Shown: piece by piece, positions 27,752 to 36,188 of the stretch
Numbering within the stretch: position 1 is the stretch's first letter
How the letters are laid out: every line of letters starts with the position of its first letter
Virus record (IMG/VR): IMGVR_UViG_3300031884_000939
Span: 1 to 64,000 of that record
Length of the DNA stretch: 64,000 nt
Direction: 5' to 3' (one strand)
Source: a virus
Made by a program: the position numbers and the translations under genes
Notes under the pieces: generated by a model
Seen by the model: the letters and a program-made list of their open reading frames with translations, nothing else
Databases searched by the model: none
Told to the model about the DNA's origin: nothing

Positions 27752-28552
27752 TCATCTCGGGGCAAAGTCCTGTTGTAGTTTGATATTGTCCATAAACTCT
27801 TTCTTAGTGCCAGCATCTTCATTAAATGCTCCACGCAATACAGTAGTCTGTGTCAGACTAGAGTGTGCCATAATACCTCTATTTTCGCAACAACCGTGAA
27901 CAGCCTGTATATATACACCTACGTCTTTACTATCAGTTGCTTTCATTATTTCTTTAGCGATGTCATTACATAGTTCCTCTTGTAAAGTCCCACGGCGAGC
28001 ACACCATTGAGCAATCCTTGTATACTTAGAAAGACCAATGAGCTTGTTGGCAGCGATGATCCCGATATAGGCAACCCCACTAACTGGCTGATGATGATGA
28101 CTACACATACTACGCAATTCACTGCGAACAACCAACATACCTTCATATCTATCCTCTGAATTATTTGGAAACGCTGTACAATCTGGAGCCGGCTCATATC
28201 GCCCTGCCATAATTTCGTTAAAATACATCTTAGCTAATCTTTTAGCTGTGCCTTTACTGTTGGGATCATTTTCGCGATCAATAAGCAATGCGTCTAGTAC
28301 ACCTTCAAATGCTATAGTGGCATTAGCAATTAATTCATCTCTGTGCCCGACTACATACTCACTAATGTTATCCCCAGCCCAGAAGCGTTTCTTATCGCGT
28401 TTCATATTAAAACGGATAGCATCGGCTAAGGTTGCTTCTTCGTACCCTTTGTCGCTCATCATCATTGCGGCATCTTCGTAGCCAGGATGATACGGTGCTT
28501 CTTCTACTAATTTCTTAGCGTTTTCTCTATCTTCTGTTGTAAATGATGTCAT
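27752..28552 (-). CDS. folE: GTP cyclohydrolase I
   Basis: 266 aa (E. coli FolE is 222). Active-site motifs: MCSHHHQPVSGVAYIGI with the zinc Cys/His, and VHGCCENRG with the second cysteine. It makes dihydroneopterin triphosphate, first step to 7-deazaguanine (and to folate). With QueD, QueE and the DpdA-like protein it gives the front end of the DNA-modification pathway. The N-terminal ~60 residues are an extension. Confidence 0.93.
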   Translation of the reverse strand: MTSFTTEDRENAKKLVEEAPYHPGYEDAAMMMSDKGYEEATLADAIRFNMKRDKKRFWAGDNISEYVVGHRDELIANATIAFEGVLDALLIDRENDPNSKGTAKRLAKMYFNEIMAGRYEPAPDCTAFPNNSEDRYEGMLVVRSELRSMCSHHHQPVSGVAYIGIIAANKLIGLSKYTRIAQWCARRGTLQEELCNDIAKEIMKATDSKDVGVYIQAVHGCCENRGIMAHSSLTQTTVLRGAFNEDAGTKKEFMDNIKLQQDFAPR

Positions 28553-28947
28553 TCGTTTTCCTCTGATAATCTGTCAATAATTTCTTGTTGCTCTTGTTCT
28601 TTCATTTGATTTATGTCTAACTTTTCAAATCTATAGCCATATCTCATTGATGGCATAAGCGCAATCTTTTCAAACATATCCATTTGGTCAGTTGTAACGC
28701 CATAGATATAGCCTCTAACTTCTTCACTTTCTGTTTCCGCGTTAGCAAGTTTAGAACCTCTTTTGGAAGCGCCATGTAGTGTAGAACGCCAAGCATAGTA
28801 TTCTTCATCGATTGAATCAACAAACCCTTTTAATTTAGGATCATCCTTTTTAGCAACCCATACAATGTATAAGTTGTCAGATTCATATAACAAAGTATGC
28901 TCAGTTTCGTTAGAAGTTATACGCTCAAATTGTTCTGTTAGTATCAT
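28549..28947 (-). CDS. Hypothetical acidic protein, 132 aa
   Basis: Mixed alpha/beta with a strongly acidic helical C-terminus (MKEQEQQEIIDRLSEENE). Family not recognised. It overlaps folE by ATGA. The TATAAT of the promoter at 28958-28986 lies 10 nt before the ATG, so the leader is almost absent and there is no SD. Confidence 0.65.
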   Translation of the reverse strand: MILTEQFERITSNETEHTLLYESDNLYIVWVAKKDDPKLKGFVDSIDEEYYAWRSTLHGASKRGSKLANAETESEEVRGYIYGVTTDQMDMFEKIALMPSMRYGYRFEKLDINQMKEQEQQEIIDRLSEENE

Positions 28948-28957
28948 ATATGCTTTT

Positions 28958-28986
28958 ATTATAAAGGTTATTTAGGTTTAAGTCAA
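28958..28986 (-). promoter_or_regulatory. Sigma70 promoter with embedded ACCTAAATA
   Basis: TTGACT, 17 nt, TATAAT, 10 nt to the ATG. The spacer contains ACCTAAATA. Confidence 0.75.
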
Positions 28987-28989
28987 TTA

Positions 28990-30045
28990 CTATGTAATAT
29001 TTTTTAACAGATTTGTAGCCGAAAAGAAGTTTTCAGAAAGATCCTTGGCTTGTTTTTCGATATATGGAATTCGAACATCATATGATTCCATATCTTCTAT
29101 AATAACCTTACATAAGTCTGGACGATAAACATTATACGCTTCATAACTTTCAGTCCATATACTAGGATATTTGAAATGATTATAATACATTTCAGTATAA
29201 CTTAATCGATCCGGAACTAGGGGAATGGCTCCTAGTAATGCGCCTTCGTAACAGCTAATGCCAAGTGTTTCTTGTAAGTTAGCAGAGAACACAATCTTAG
29301 CTTCGCCCAACAATGTGTGATATTCATGTTTAGTAAGTTCTTGTTCTTGACAAACAACGAATTCATATTGTGGTAAGTGTGTAGCCAAATCTTTAAAAAT
29401 GTCTACTTGTTTTTCTGGAGCAATACGATGTGGAAATAAGATTAAGTCACGCTTTTTTAAATTCTTATAAGGAGCCAGTTCAGCTTCCATATACTCCATG
29501 GGCCATCCTGTTTGTGTTACATAAGGATTGGTACCATTATCTTCTACATCAAATAAGTTTTTAGCAAACATTTTGATATGAAAATCTGTAGCAAAGTAGT
29601 TGTGGTCGTATGAAAAGAAATAACTCTTTTCAGCGTGACGCACCCATGGCTTATCTCCAACTAAGCGTCCAAGAAAGTCTTGAGGATCATAACTGCCAGC
29701 ATGCCATAAGCCATGTGTGGTTACAGGAATCTGTAACAACTCGCTCATGTATTTTAAGTTTATGATGCCAGGATGCCAAGCATCAGTAAAAATGAAATGA
29801 TCACCAGGATTAACTGCTCCGGAGCAAAATAAACGGCCCATCTGCTCAACTTGATTAGCCTTGTATATATTGGTGCCACCAAAATTAAGAAAAGCACCAG
29901 GAGTAGTGGCTTTAGGAATATCCTCAGGGCCAGCGATAATTTGAACATCGTGTCCTCTCTTTCTAAGAAGGTTAGGTAAGTGAGTTTTCCACTCGCAGGT
30001 ATAACGAGTGGAAACACTTTCTAGATCGACTAAAAAAACGGTCAA
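28990..30045 (-). CDS. GT-B glycosyltransferase (GT4-like)
   Basis: 351 aa. The C-terminal domain has the GT4 layout: RDLILFPHRIAPEKQ, then ETLGISCYEGALLGAIPLVP with the donor-binding E-x7-E pattern. The N-terminal domain has a Rossmann-like start with VDLESVSTRY. T4 alpha-glucosyltransferase is also GT-B, so DNA glucosylation is possible, but a polysaccharide role is as likely. It overlaps the next gene by 4 nt. Confidence 0.75.
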   Translation of the reverse strand: MTVFLVDLESVSTRYTCEWKTHLPNLLRKRGHDVQIIAGPEDIPKATTPGAFLNFGGTNIYKANQVEQMGRLFCSGAVNPGDHFIFTDAWHPGIINLKYMSELLQIPVTTHGLWHAGSYDPQDFLGRLVGDKPWVRHAEKSYFFSYDHNYFATDFHIKMFAKNLFDVEDNGTNPYVTQTGWPMEYMEAELAPYKNLKKRDLILFPHRIAPEKQVDIFKDLATHLPQYEFVVCQEQELTKHEYHTLLGEAKIVFSANLQETLGISCYEGALLGAIPLVPDRLSYTEMYYNHFKYPSIWTESYEAYNVYRPDLCKVIIEDMESYDVRIPYIEKQAKDLSENFFSATNLLKNIT

Positions 30046-30263
30046 ATCGGTCTTCCTAAACGACGTGCGTCTTCAACCCACATATTCTTAGCATTTTTGC
30101 CTTGAATAAATTTGTTGTACTGTTGCCAAGCATAGCTCTTAAAGTTATACAAGTCTCCTTCGTTGAAACGATATCCGTAGTCAACGCAGAAGTCTAGAAA
30201 CTTACCAAGGTCATCTTGGACTGATAGTGCGCGAGCACTGGGTTTATATTGTTGCTTACCCAT
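30042..30263 (-). CDS. Small conserved phage protein, 73 aa
   Basis: Basic, aromatic helices (DFCVDYGYRFNEGDLYNF). I recall similar short proteins in T4-like cyanophage genomes, without function. It is coupled to the GT-B gene and follows the QueF-like gene by 9 nt. Confidence 0.65.
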   Translation of the reverse strand: MGKQQYKPSARALSVQDDLGKFLDFCVDYGYRFNEGDLYNFKSYAWQQYNKFIQGKNAKNMWVEDARRLGRPI

Positions 30264-30272
30264 TGTGTTTCC

Positions 30273-30728
30273 TTAAAATTTAATACTATTTGTTGGGCGA
30301 GAAAGTTCATACTTTATGAGGCAACCGTTCTCACCATCTTCGGCTACTTCAATCCATACAGCACGTTCAGGATACCTGGCGGCTATTTGTACATACAAGT
30401 CATCGGCTATCATTTCACATGACTTAAAATCGAGTTCTAAAATATCTTTACTGTACAAACTTTCTAACCAGCGTTTAAATTGTATGAACTCCAAATCTCT
30501 ATTCGAATGCCAAACATCAATCCAAACTTTAAACCAGAACACGTGCCTGTGTGGACTAGCTAAAAAGCTAACATCATATTCGCCGGCTGTACATAAATTA
30601 GGATCTGTGGCTGCCGCTGGATAACGATGGATACCTTCTCTACGGAAAGTACACCAAATTTTACGCTCGGCATTTTCTTTAATGCGGTTAGCTTTTTCTA
30701 ATAATGCTTGTTGTCGTTGTTGATCCAT
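30273..30728 (-). CDS. QueF-like T-fold protein
   Basis: 151 aa, similar in length to unimodular QueF (~165). NLCTAGEYDVSF matches the spacing of the QueF catalytic cysteine and aspartate (LCPKTGQPDFAT in B. subtilis, from memory). The region EFIQFKRWLESLY...DFKSCEMIADDL parallels QueF's substrate block. QueF reduces preQ0 to preQ1. In this gene neighbourhood it would modify the 7-deazaguanine base. The classic E-S-K-S motif is not exact, so a related T-fold role is possible. Confidence 0.55.
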   Translation of the reverse strand: MDQQRQQALLEKANRIKENAERKIWCTFRREGIHRYPAAATDPNLCTAGEYDVSFLASPHRHVFWFKVWIDVWHSNRDLEFIQFKRWLESLYSKDILELDFKSCEMIADDLYVQIAARYPERAVWIEVAEDGENGCLIKYELSRPTNSIKF

Positions 30729-30729
30729 T

Positions 30730-31026
30730 TTAATGTTTCCAAAGTTCCATTGCTACAATTTTTCCGATTGTTTCTGCTACATCTGTCCCATCCGGAATAA
30801 TATGGGTTGAATAATTGGTACGACTGTTTTTATCATCGTACTTGCGGAGTTGTACAATAGTGCCACCTTGTGCTGGCATTACATTAAATGATAGTCCGTT
30901 AACATCAATCGATGGGTCGTTACCGTCTAAACAAACTTCAGTAGGATAGCAGTCATCTCTTTCAACAGTCATATAACCAGCACCTAGCCAGTTTAATATA
31001 GCAAGTCGCCATTTTCTTGGTAACAT
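30730..31026 (-). CDS. Conserved phage protein, 98 aa
   Basis: From the ATG at 31026 (SD AAGGAATAAT): MLPRKWRLAILNWLGAGYMT, a basic amphipathic start, then a beta-rich body ending AETIGKIVAMELWKH. Family not recognised. It ends 1 nt before the QueF-like gene start region. Confidence 0.65.
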   Translation of the reverse strand: MLPRKWRLAILNWLGAGYMTVERDDCYPTEVCLDGNDPSIDVNGLSFNVMPAQGGTIVQLRKYDDKNSRTNYSTHIIPDGTDVAETIGKIVAMELWKH

Positions 31027-31027
31027 A

Positions 31028-31624
31028 TTATTCCTTATTTCCGTAATCAAAAATTGATCCAAATGTAGATTTAGACATAGTTTTAAGTTTATCCATGTTG
31101 CTATCGGAAATTCGCCAATCTAAAGATCTTGTTTTGGTTGGATTTGTATTTTCAAAATAACCATAAAATCCTCCTTTTTGGGAAGTGTATGCAATTTGAG
31201 GATTTTTGATTATTTGATTTCTTGCGTGTTTATAGGCTTGCTCGCATATATCTTGTACATGAGGCTGATCAAAATCAATAAGGTCAATATCAACTATAAT
31301 ACTATTTTTGTCTAATGTAGCTCTTAATTGTTTTTTAATTTTTTTATGAATAGGTGTATCATACCAATTAACAATACTGATAACATCTTCTGGCAACATT
31401 GTGCCTACAGTTTGAGCACTGGTAGCATTTTCATGTCGAGTCTTGAACTCCCAGTCAAATTCTTTACAATCTACACCATTACCACGATTTATGTTAATGC
31501 CCATAGATTCAATTTTATTTTCAAAATCTCTGCCAGCATCTCCATGTTTTTCATTAGTTAGGACTGTGCCTATTAATGATTTTTTAATCATATCTAGAAT
31601 GAATTTTTCTTGTGCGGTAATCAT
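31028..31624 (-). CDS. Putative PD-(D/E)XK endonuclease
   Basis: 198 aa. RDFENKIESM followed by NRGNGVDCKEFDWEFKTR gives E...D...E-x-K, the restriction-fold catalytic arrangement. The N-terminus has a helical bundle (AQEKFILDMIKKSLIG). It may be a phage recombination, restriction or host-DNA-degrading nuclease. If the phage DNA carries 7-deazaguanine it would be protected (inference). It overlaps the next gene by 4 nt. Confidence 0.55.
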   Translation of the reverse strand: MITAQEKFILDMIKKSLIGTVLTNEKHGDAGRDFENKIESMGININRGNGVDCKEFDWEFKTRHENATSAQTVGTMLPEDVISIVNWYDTPIHKKIKKQLRATLDKNSIIVDIDLIDFDQPHVQDICEQAYKHARNQIIKNPQIAYTSQKGGFYGYFENTNPTKTRSLDWRISDSNMDKLKTMSKSTFGSIFDYGNKE

Positions 31625-32139
31625 TTGATTTCTTCATCTTGAGTATACTGATCCCAGTATGTATATTTGTCTTTGGCCATTAAATCATGTAGCTGGTGCG
31701 TCCATACTCCAGGATTACTATGACCCCATGTTGTGTCATCTAATTTAAGTGTAGCGTTATAATTAAATTGTTTAATGTAAGGCAATTTACAACTAATCAT
31801 AGGAATAAATCTTGGATATTCAGAATAACCAGATTCGATAACACCTTCTGCGTGTTTAATATCAAAATCCAATGTAATCCAATACCCAGTTTCTAGCAAT
31901 GGCATAATAACTTCATCCCAGGGCCGATATTCTGCCTGCGTTACTGCTTTAGGATTGAAACTTTGACTTGTGCCAAAATAGATATGTTTACAATCAGCTT
32001 CGATTGCTTTTTCGAGAATTTCTCTTACTGGCGGGGTACCGACTACAAATAATGTTTTCATACCATACGCAATAGTATGCTCGACTTCGTAGCCTGTAAA
32101 GTAAACTACATCTTGTCTTTGTTCAGTGTTTAATCCCAC
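31621..32139 (-). CDS. Conserved phage protein, 172 aa
   Basis: The pattern TGYEVEHTIAYGMKTLFVVG followed by HIYFGTSQSF and DEVIMPLLETGYWITLDFD suggests a TIM- or Rossmann-like enzyme. I recall the TGYEVEHTxAYGMKTLFVVG opening from T4-like cyanophages, unassigned. It overlaps the alcohol-dehydrogenase-like gene by 10 nt. Confidence 0.65.
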   Translation of the reverse strand: MGLNTEQRQDVVYFTGYEVEHTIAYGMKTLFVVGTPPVREILEKAIEADCKHIYFGTSQSFNPKAVTQAEYRPWDEVIMPLLETGYWITLDFDIKHAEGVIESGYSEYPRFIPMISCKLPYIKQFNYNATLKLDDTTWGHSNPGVWTHQLHDLMAKDKYTYWDQYTQDEEIK

Positions 32140-33020
32140 TTGATATAACCTCTACTGTAGCCGCTTGGACGGTCCTTACCATCCGCAAACGCCTGATCCC
32201 ACTCTATGTTACGATTATAACACTTAGTCCAGAACTTGTCAACATCAAGTTGTCCAGATTGAATCCAATATACTGCTTTCTTCATATGCCAAATAAATTC
32301 TGGATTACGAGGACTAGGGAATACCATTGTACAGGCTTTCCATAATAAATTGGCAAAGTCTGTAGTTACTTTCTTTTGTGCTCCAAAAATAATTAAGGCT
32401 TGGTTAGCTAAAAAGTCTTCATCAAATACAGCAGAGCCAGAACTTAAATCGATAACAATTTCGTATTTCTTTTCTGGAATAGTAGGAACCATAATATCGC
32501 CCCATAAGTCTTTATTACTACGACCTACTACAGTAATATCATTTTGTACCTTGTCAATCTTAAGTGTGTTATACGCTACCCATGCTAAGAATCCGCTACC
32601 AAGAATTAGTATGTTACCGTTGCGCTTGTCAATTTCGTGTTGTGCTTGACGAATCAAATTGATACCACAAGCTACAGGTTCTATAATATATTTAGGATCA
32701 GCTTGGGGAATAACTACAAATTCATCTTTACGAACATTGTAGTAATCAGCATAAGCAGGTTCGCCGCGAGTAGCAACATAATCGCCTACTTGAACATCAA
32801 CAACATTACCACCTACTTGGGTAACTTGACCAACACCTTCGTGTCCGCTCATTTCAATAGGCAATGGACCAAATCCACCTGTCATCATATCAATGTCCGA
32901 ACGGCATACTCCAGTCATTACAGCCTTGACTTCGATTTCGTTTTCGGTGTTATCTGGCTTGTCCCACGCTAGCTCACTGAACGAACCTTTGCCGTCAGTA
33001 GCTAATAATCTTACTTTCAT
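32130..33020 (-). CDS. Zinc-type medium-chain alcohol dehydrogenase-like protein
   Basis: 296 aa (usual length ~340). GVCRSDIDMM holds the catalytic zinc cysteine, GHEGVGQV the zinc histidine-glutamate, and ILGSGFLAWVA a degenerate NAD-binding loop. The structural-zinc cysteines are absent. It probably oxidises a sugar alcohol. The pairing with the Gfo/Idh-type gene next door resembles sugar or inositol pathways. Confidence 0.75.
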   Translation of the reverse strand: MKVRLLATDGKGSFSELAWDKPDNTENEIEVKAVMTGVCRSDIDMMTGGFGPLPIEMSGHEGVGQVTQVGGNVVDVQVGDYVATRGEPAYADYYNVRKDEFVVIPQADPKYIIEPVACGINLIRQAQHEIDKRNGNILILGSGFLAWVAYNTLKIDKVQNDITVVGRSNKDLWGDIMVPTIPEKKYEIVIDLSSGSAVFDEDFLANQALIIFGAQKKVTTDFANLLWKACTMVFPSPRNPEFIWHMKKAVYWIQSGQLDVDKFWTKCYNRNIEWDQAFADGKDRPSGYSRGYIKWD

Positions 33021-33928
33021 GCTAACTCGTAAATGTCAATGTTTTCAATAGTCTTGTGAATCCATACATCTAATTCTAGTTGTAGGTCCCAAAACGCCGG
33101 TGTGTCTTTCATTTCTATAGCAGTACTAATCATACGCTTATATGCATCTTCTGGACATAATCCAAGTTCGAAGTAGTAATGGCTACCATCTTCAAATGTC
33201 ATTAAAATACTACGGTCATCACCAGTTAATGTGCGCCAGTTAGATTCAATAATCCAATGGCAGCCATGTGTATCCACATAACTTAATTCCACTTGATCTT
33301 CTACATCATAGATACCGTTAACATCTACACGGCCATAATCTGTTTGTGTAAGTTCAGGTAATGTCCAAAAGCGTTCAGCCGATTCTGTAAGCATATTTGC
33401 TTGGTCGTAACTAAATCCAGATAATGATTGGAATAAACTTAACAAATGCGGAAGTAAATCTCTACTGACTCCACCGTATGCTAAACTCTTAGTAGTAAAC
33501 CATGTACCCGGATTAGGAACACGGTCATTGTTGTTCCAAGTTAAGTTAATGATTTTTGCTTTGTGTGCTAGTTGTGTTAGTGTAGCAATATTTTCACGAT
33601 ACTGATTATTCTTAACCATCATGAAGCGTGTATCAGGATAATCGTCTACAAGATTATACCACGCTACTGCTGACTCTAGTCCTGGCTTCTCGATAAACAC
33701 AATACGAGTATGATTTGCTATAGCACGAGCAATATCTTCGTGTGTAAAATTAGGAGTACAAATATGAGCAGTATCAAAACAAGCATGATCCTTGAATACT
33801 TCTTCCAATTCATAATAATCGGCGTCTTTACTTAAATCAGGATCGACTGTAACAATCTCATGACCAAGTTCAGTTAATACTTGTTTGTATAACTGCCCAA
33901 TGCCCATTCCTACAATAAGACTTTTCAT
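33017..33928 (-). CDS. Gfo/Idh/MocA-type oxidoreductase
   Basis: 303 aa. N-terminal Rossmann motif VGMGIGQLY, then ICTPNFTHEDIA and FIEKPG, the family's EKP signature. It oxidises sugars or sugar nucleotides with NAD(P). It overlaps both neighbours by 4 nt and so is co-translated with the dehydrogenase and the DpdA-like gene. Confidence 0.8.
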   Translation of the reverse strand: MKSLIVGMGIGQLYKQVLTELGHEIVTVDPDLSKDADYYELEEVFKDHACFDTAHICTPNFTHEDIARAIANHTRIVFIEKPGLESAVAWYNLVDDYPDTRFMMVKNNQYRENIATLTQLAHKAKIINLTWNNNDRVPNPGTWFTTKSLAYGGVSRDLLPHLLSLFQSLSGFSYDQANMLTESAERFWTLPELTQTDYGRVDVNGIYDVEDQVELSYVDTHGCHWIIESNWRTLTGDDRSILMTFEDGSHYYFELGLCPEDAYKRMISTAIEMKDTPAFWDLQLELDVWIHKTIENIDIYELA

Positions 33929-35607
33929 GCTTCACTTTCAAGTGCGTCAAGTTTAGTTTCATCCAATCCAGAATCATCCATATGGTGTTCTTCTGGTTCC
34001 TCTGCTTCAAATAAATTACTAAACATAGTACTAGCATTAACTGTTTTCTTACCAGTAGCGCCACGAGTACCGATAATGCTTTGCCAAAACTTATCATACA
34101 AATCAATAATAGCAATAGCTGTTTCACGATCCGGAGCAGCAAATATTGCTTCTACTACATCCTTAAAGTATACAGTATCAAAGCGTTCATCTACAAGCAT
34201 ATTGGGACATTTGCCCGCATCATACTCGCGATTAGCTCGTTGTACTGATTCTAAGTGTGTCCAAACATTATGTCCCATGAGTAATGCGTAAGAGAATGAA
34301 TCCCAACTTGTTTTACCTTCTTTGCCTACTTTATTTTTGTCGCCTGGTTTATATATGCAAATATCTTTAATCTGTAAGTTATTACTAACAGGACTATCGT
34401 CGAAGTGATGAATTAGTTTATCTTGTAATACAGCATCGCTAAATTTGCGTGTATCTGTGGCATACTTTTTATCGTCAACGATAGCACTCATACGATAACA
34501 CCACTTCTTACGATCTTCGATATCTATTTGATGGTAGACTTGTCCATTAGCGGTTGCTAAGAATGGACTAGCACAATCAAAACTAATAGTGAAAGCAGGA
34601 TTAACATACTTACGAACAGCCCGTTGAATATCAGTCAACAATAATGCCCATTCTAGTTTACTTGTACCCAAGAAGTGCATCCAATCTTGTTTACCTTCTT
34701 GTAGTAATCCATCGAACTTCAGTGCTACTAGTCTACGCAATACTAAGTCAACGTCACACATATTCTGGCCACCCATAGCCCAACCATTAAATGCCTTATT
34801 GCCGTAAATGTTTGGATCGCAGAAGTCTTTCATCTGAGCATACCAGTCATCGGCCTGTGCGTGATTTTCACCTTGTAGTACATTTAAGAACTTACAAGCA
34901 CCTGTGCGGTGTTTGATAAAATATTCGTTATTGTACTTGGTTGCTTCGACGGCCTGCTGATAAGATTCAATACCGGTAGCGGCACGACCAGCTGGACTAC
35001 GCTCTACCCACGCTGGAATATCAAGTACCATACCATAGTCCATAATACCGTCCATCCAAGCTAATACTTGGCTACGCTTTTTCTGTGCCGCATCTAATTT
35101 AGCTTGATATTCTTTTACATGGTCAATCTTAGTATATTTGGTGTTGCCGTTCTTATCATGTTTAGGTGTACCATCTGGCTTTAACGCAGGAACTTGTTCT
35201 ATGCCTTTAGCTATAGCCTCAGCCATTTTAGCGGCTACTTCCGGGCCGTTAGGATCACGCCATTCACCTTCCCACACACCTTTACCAATTTGGAATCCGC
35301 CCGAATCGCCTAGAATGAAAGTGTTAGCACGATCCCTGTTACGAATCATGTCTTCATTCCAGTCTTGTTTGTTAAGATCCAAGTTGGCGTGTCCTGCTGA
35401 ATACAAACTCCACTTATATGTAAACAAACCTTTTTGACTATTAAGCCAATTAAGCATTTCCATATCTTGGATATTAGTAGGCATACGGGCTTGGTCAACA
35501 TATTGACTGCCTCGTTGTTTTCCTATGTAAGTACCGTAGAACCCCGACAATGCTGGCAAAAAGATAGCATAGTCGGATTGTTTGGCAGTTAAATTATCTT
35601 GCGCCAT
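33925..35607 (-). CDS. dpdA: DpdA-like (TGT-family) DNA 7-deazaguanine transglycosylase
   Basis: 560 aa. tRNA-guanine transglycosylase landmarks are in order: ILGDSGGFQIG (D101), MVLDIPAW (D196), FLNVLQGE, GWAMGG (275-280), HFLGT and ISFDCASPF (D344, candidate nucleophile). It is longer than bacterial TGT (~375) and has extra insertions, as in phage DpdA, which exchanges guanine in DNA for preQ0 or a related base. FolE, QueD, QueE and a QueF-like protein in the same window support the DNA role over tRNA modification. Confidence 0.82.
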   Translation of the reverse strand: MAQDNLTAKQSDYAIFLPALSGFYGTYIGKQRGSQYVDQARMPTNIQDMEMLNWLNSQKGLFTYKWSLYSAGHANLDLNKQDWNEDMIRNRDRANTFILGDSGGFQIGKGVWEGEWRDPNGPEVAAKMAEAIAKGIEQVPALKPDGTPKHDKNGNTKYTKIDHVKEYQAKLDAAQKKRSQVLAWMDGIMDYGMVLDIPAWVERSPAGRAATGIESYQQAVEATKYNNEYFIKHRTGACKFLNVLQGENHAQADDWYAQMKDFCDPNIYGNKAFNGWAMGGQNMCDVDLVLRRLVALKFDGLLQEGKQDWMHFLGTSKLEWALLLTDIQRAVRKYVNPAFTISFDCASPFLATANGQVYHQIDIEDRKKWCYRMSAIVDDKKYATDTRKFSDAVLQDKLIHHFDDSPVSNNLQIKDICIYKPGDKNKVGKEGKTSWDSFSYALLMGHNVWTHLESVQRANREYDAGKCPNMLVDERFDTVYFKDVVEAIFAAPDRETAIAIIDLYDKFWQSIIGTRGATGKKTVNASTMFSNLFEAEEPEEHHMDDSGLDETKLDALESEA

Positions 35608-36188
35608 TATTTAAGACCCATTTGTTTTCTTATTTCAGTCGCTGAAATAGAGTGCGTATCCTCGTCGAATACTTCGTTTTCAATTTTATAACCAACATTA
35701 CGACCATAGGTAATGTTTGTAATATTAGGAACGAATACAATAATATACTGTCCTTCATACTTTTCCTTTAAATCCGCATGGATGAAGTTTTCTACTTCTT
35801 CTTTTTTAAATGGATTAGAATCATTCCAACCTTCGCAATCACGGATCATAATACAAACTTGACCTGTTTTAGCAATAGCACGGTCAAACAATGCTCTATG
35901 TCCGGCGTGCCATGGCTGCCAACGCCCTAGCATTTGAACAGTAGGCTTACGCCAATCAAATCCATCTGGATGTGCGGTTGGCTTAGTATGTCTGCCCCAT
36001 TTAATTTTATTCCAAACTCTTTCATGAAACCAAAATAAACATATTTTAGTTAACACTTCGATAGAAGCGATACTACCAGCAACTACTAGTTCTCCTGTAA
36101 CAAGAAAACTAACAATAAATGTGTCGATAGTACCAGTAAGGCGCCATGATAGCGCCTTAACTAAACTTCTAATATTAGTGTCAAACAT
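35607..36188 (-). CDS. DUF2061 membrane domain fused to a nucleotidyltransferase
   Basis: 193 aa. Residues ~1-65 are a DUF2061-type two-helix membrane domain (SLVKALSWRLTGTIDTFIVS). Residues ~80-193 are an NMN-adenylyl/cytidylyl-transferase fold: MLGRWQPWHAGHRALF with the HxGH motif, and SISATEIRKQM at the end. The active site would be tethered to the inner membrane. The substrate is unknown. Confidence 0.82.
   Translation of the reverse strand: MFDTNIRSLVKALSWRLTGTIDTFIVSFLVTGELVVAGSIASIEVLTKICLFWFHERVWNKIKWGRHTKPTAHPDGFDWRKPTVQMLGRWQPWHAGHRALFDRAIAKTGQVCIMIRDCEGWNDSNPFKKEEVENFIHADLKEKYEGQYIIVFVPNITNITYGRNVGYKIENEVFDEDTHSISATEIRKQMGLK

Noticed and set aside
27946-28197. Minus-strand 83-codon ORF inside folE
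   Set aside because: Out-of-frame shadow of the FolE gene, which has complete catalytic motifs.
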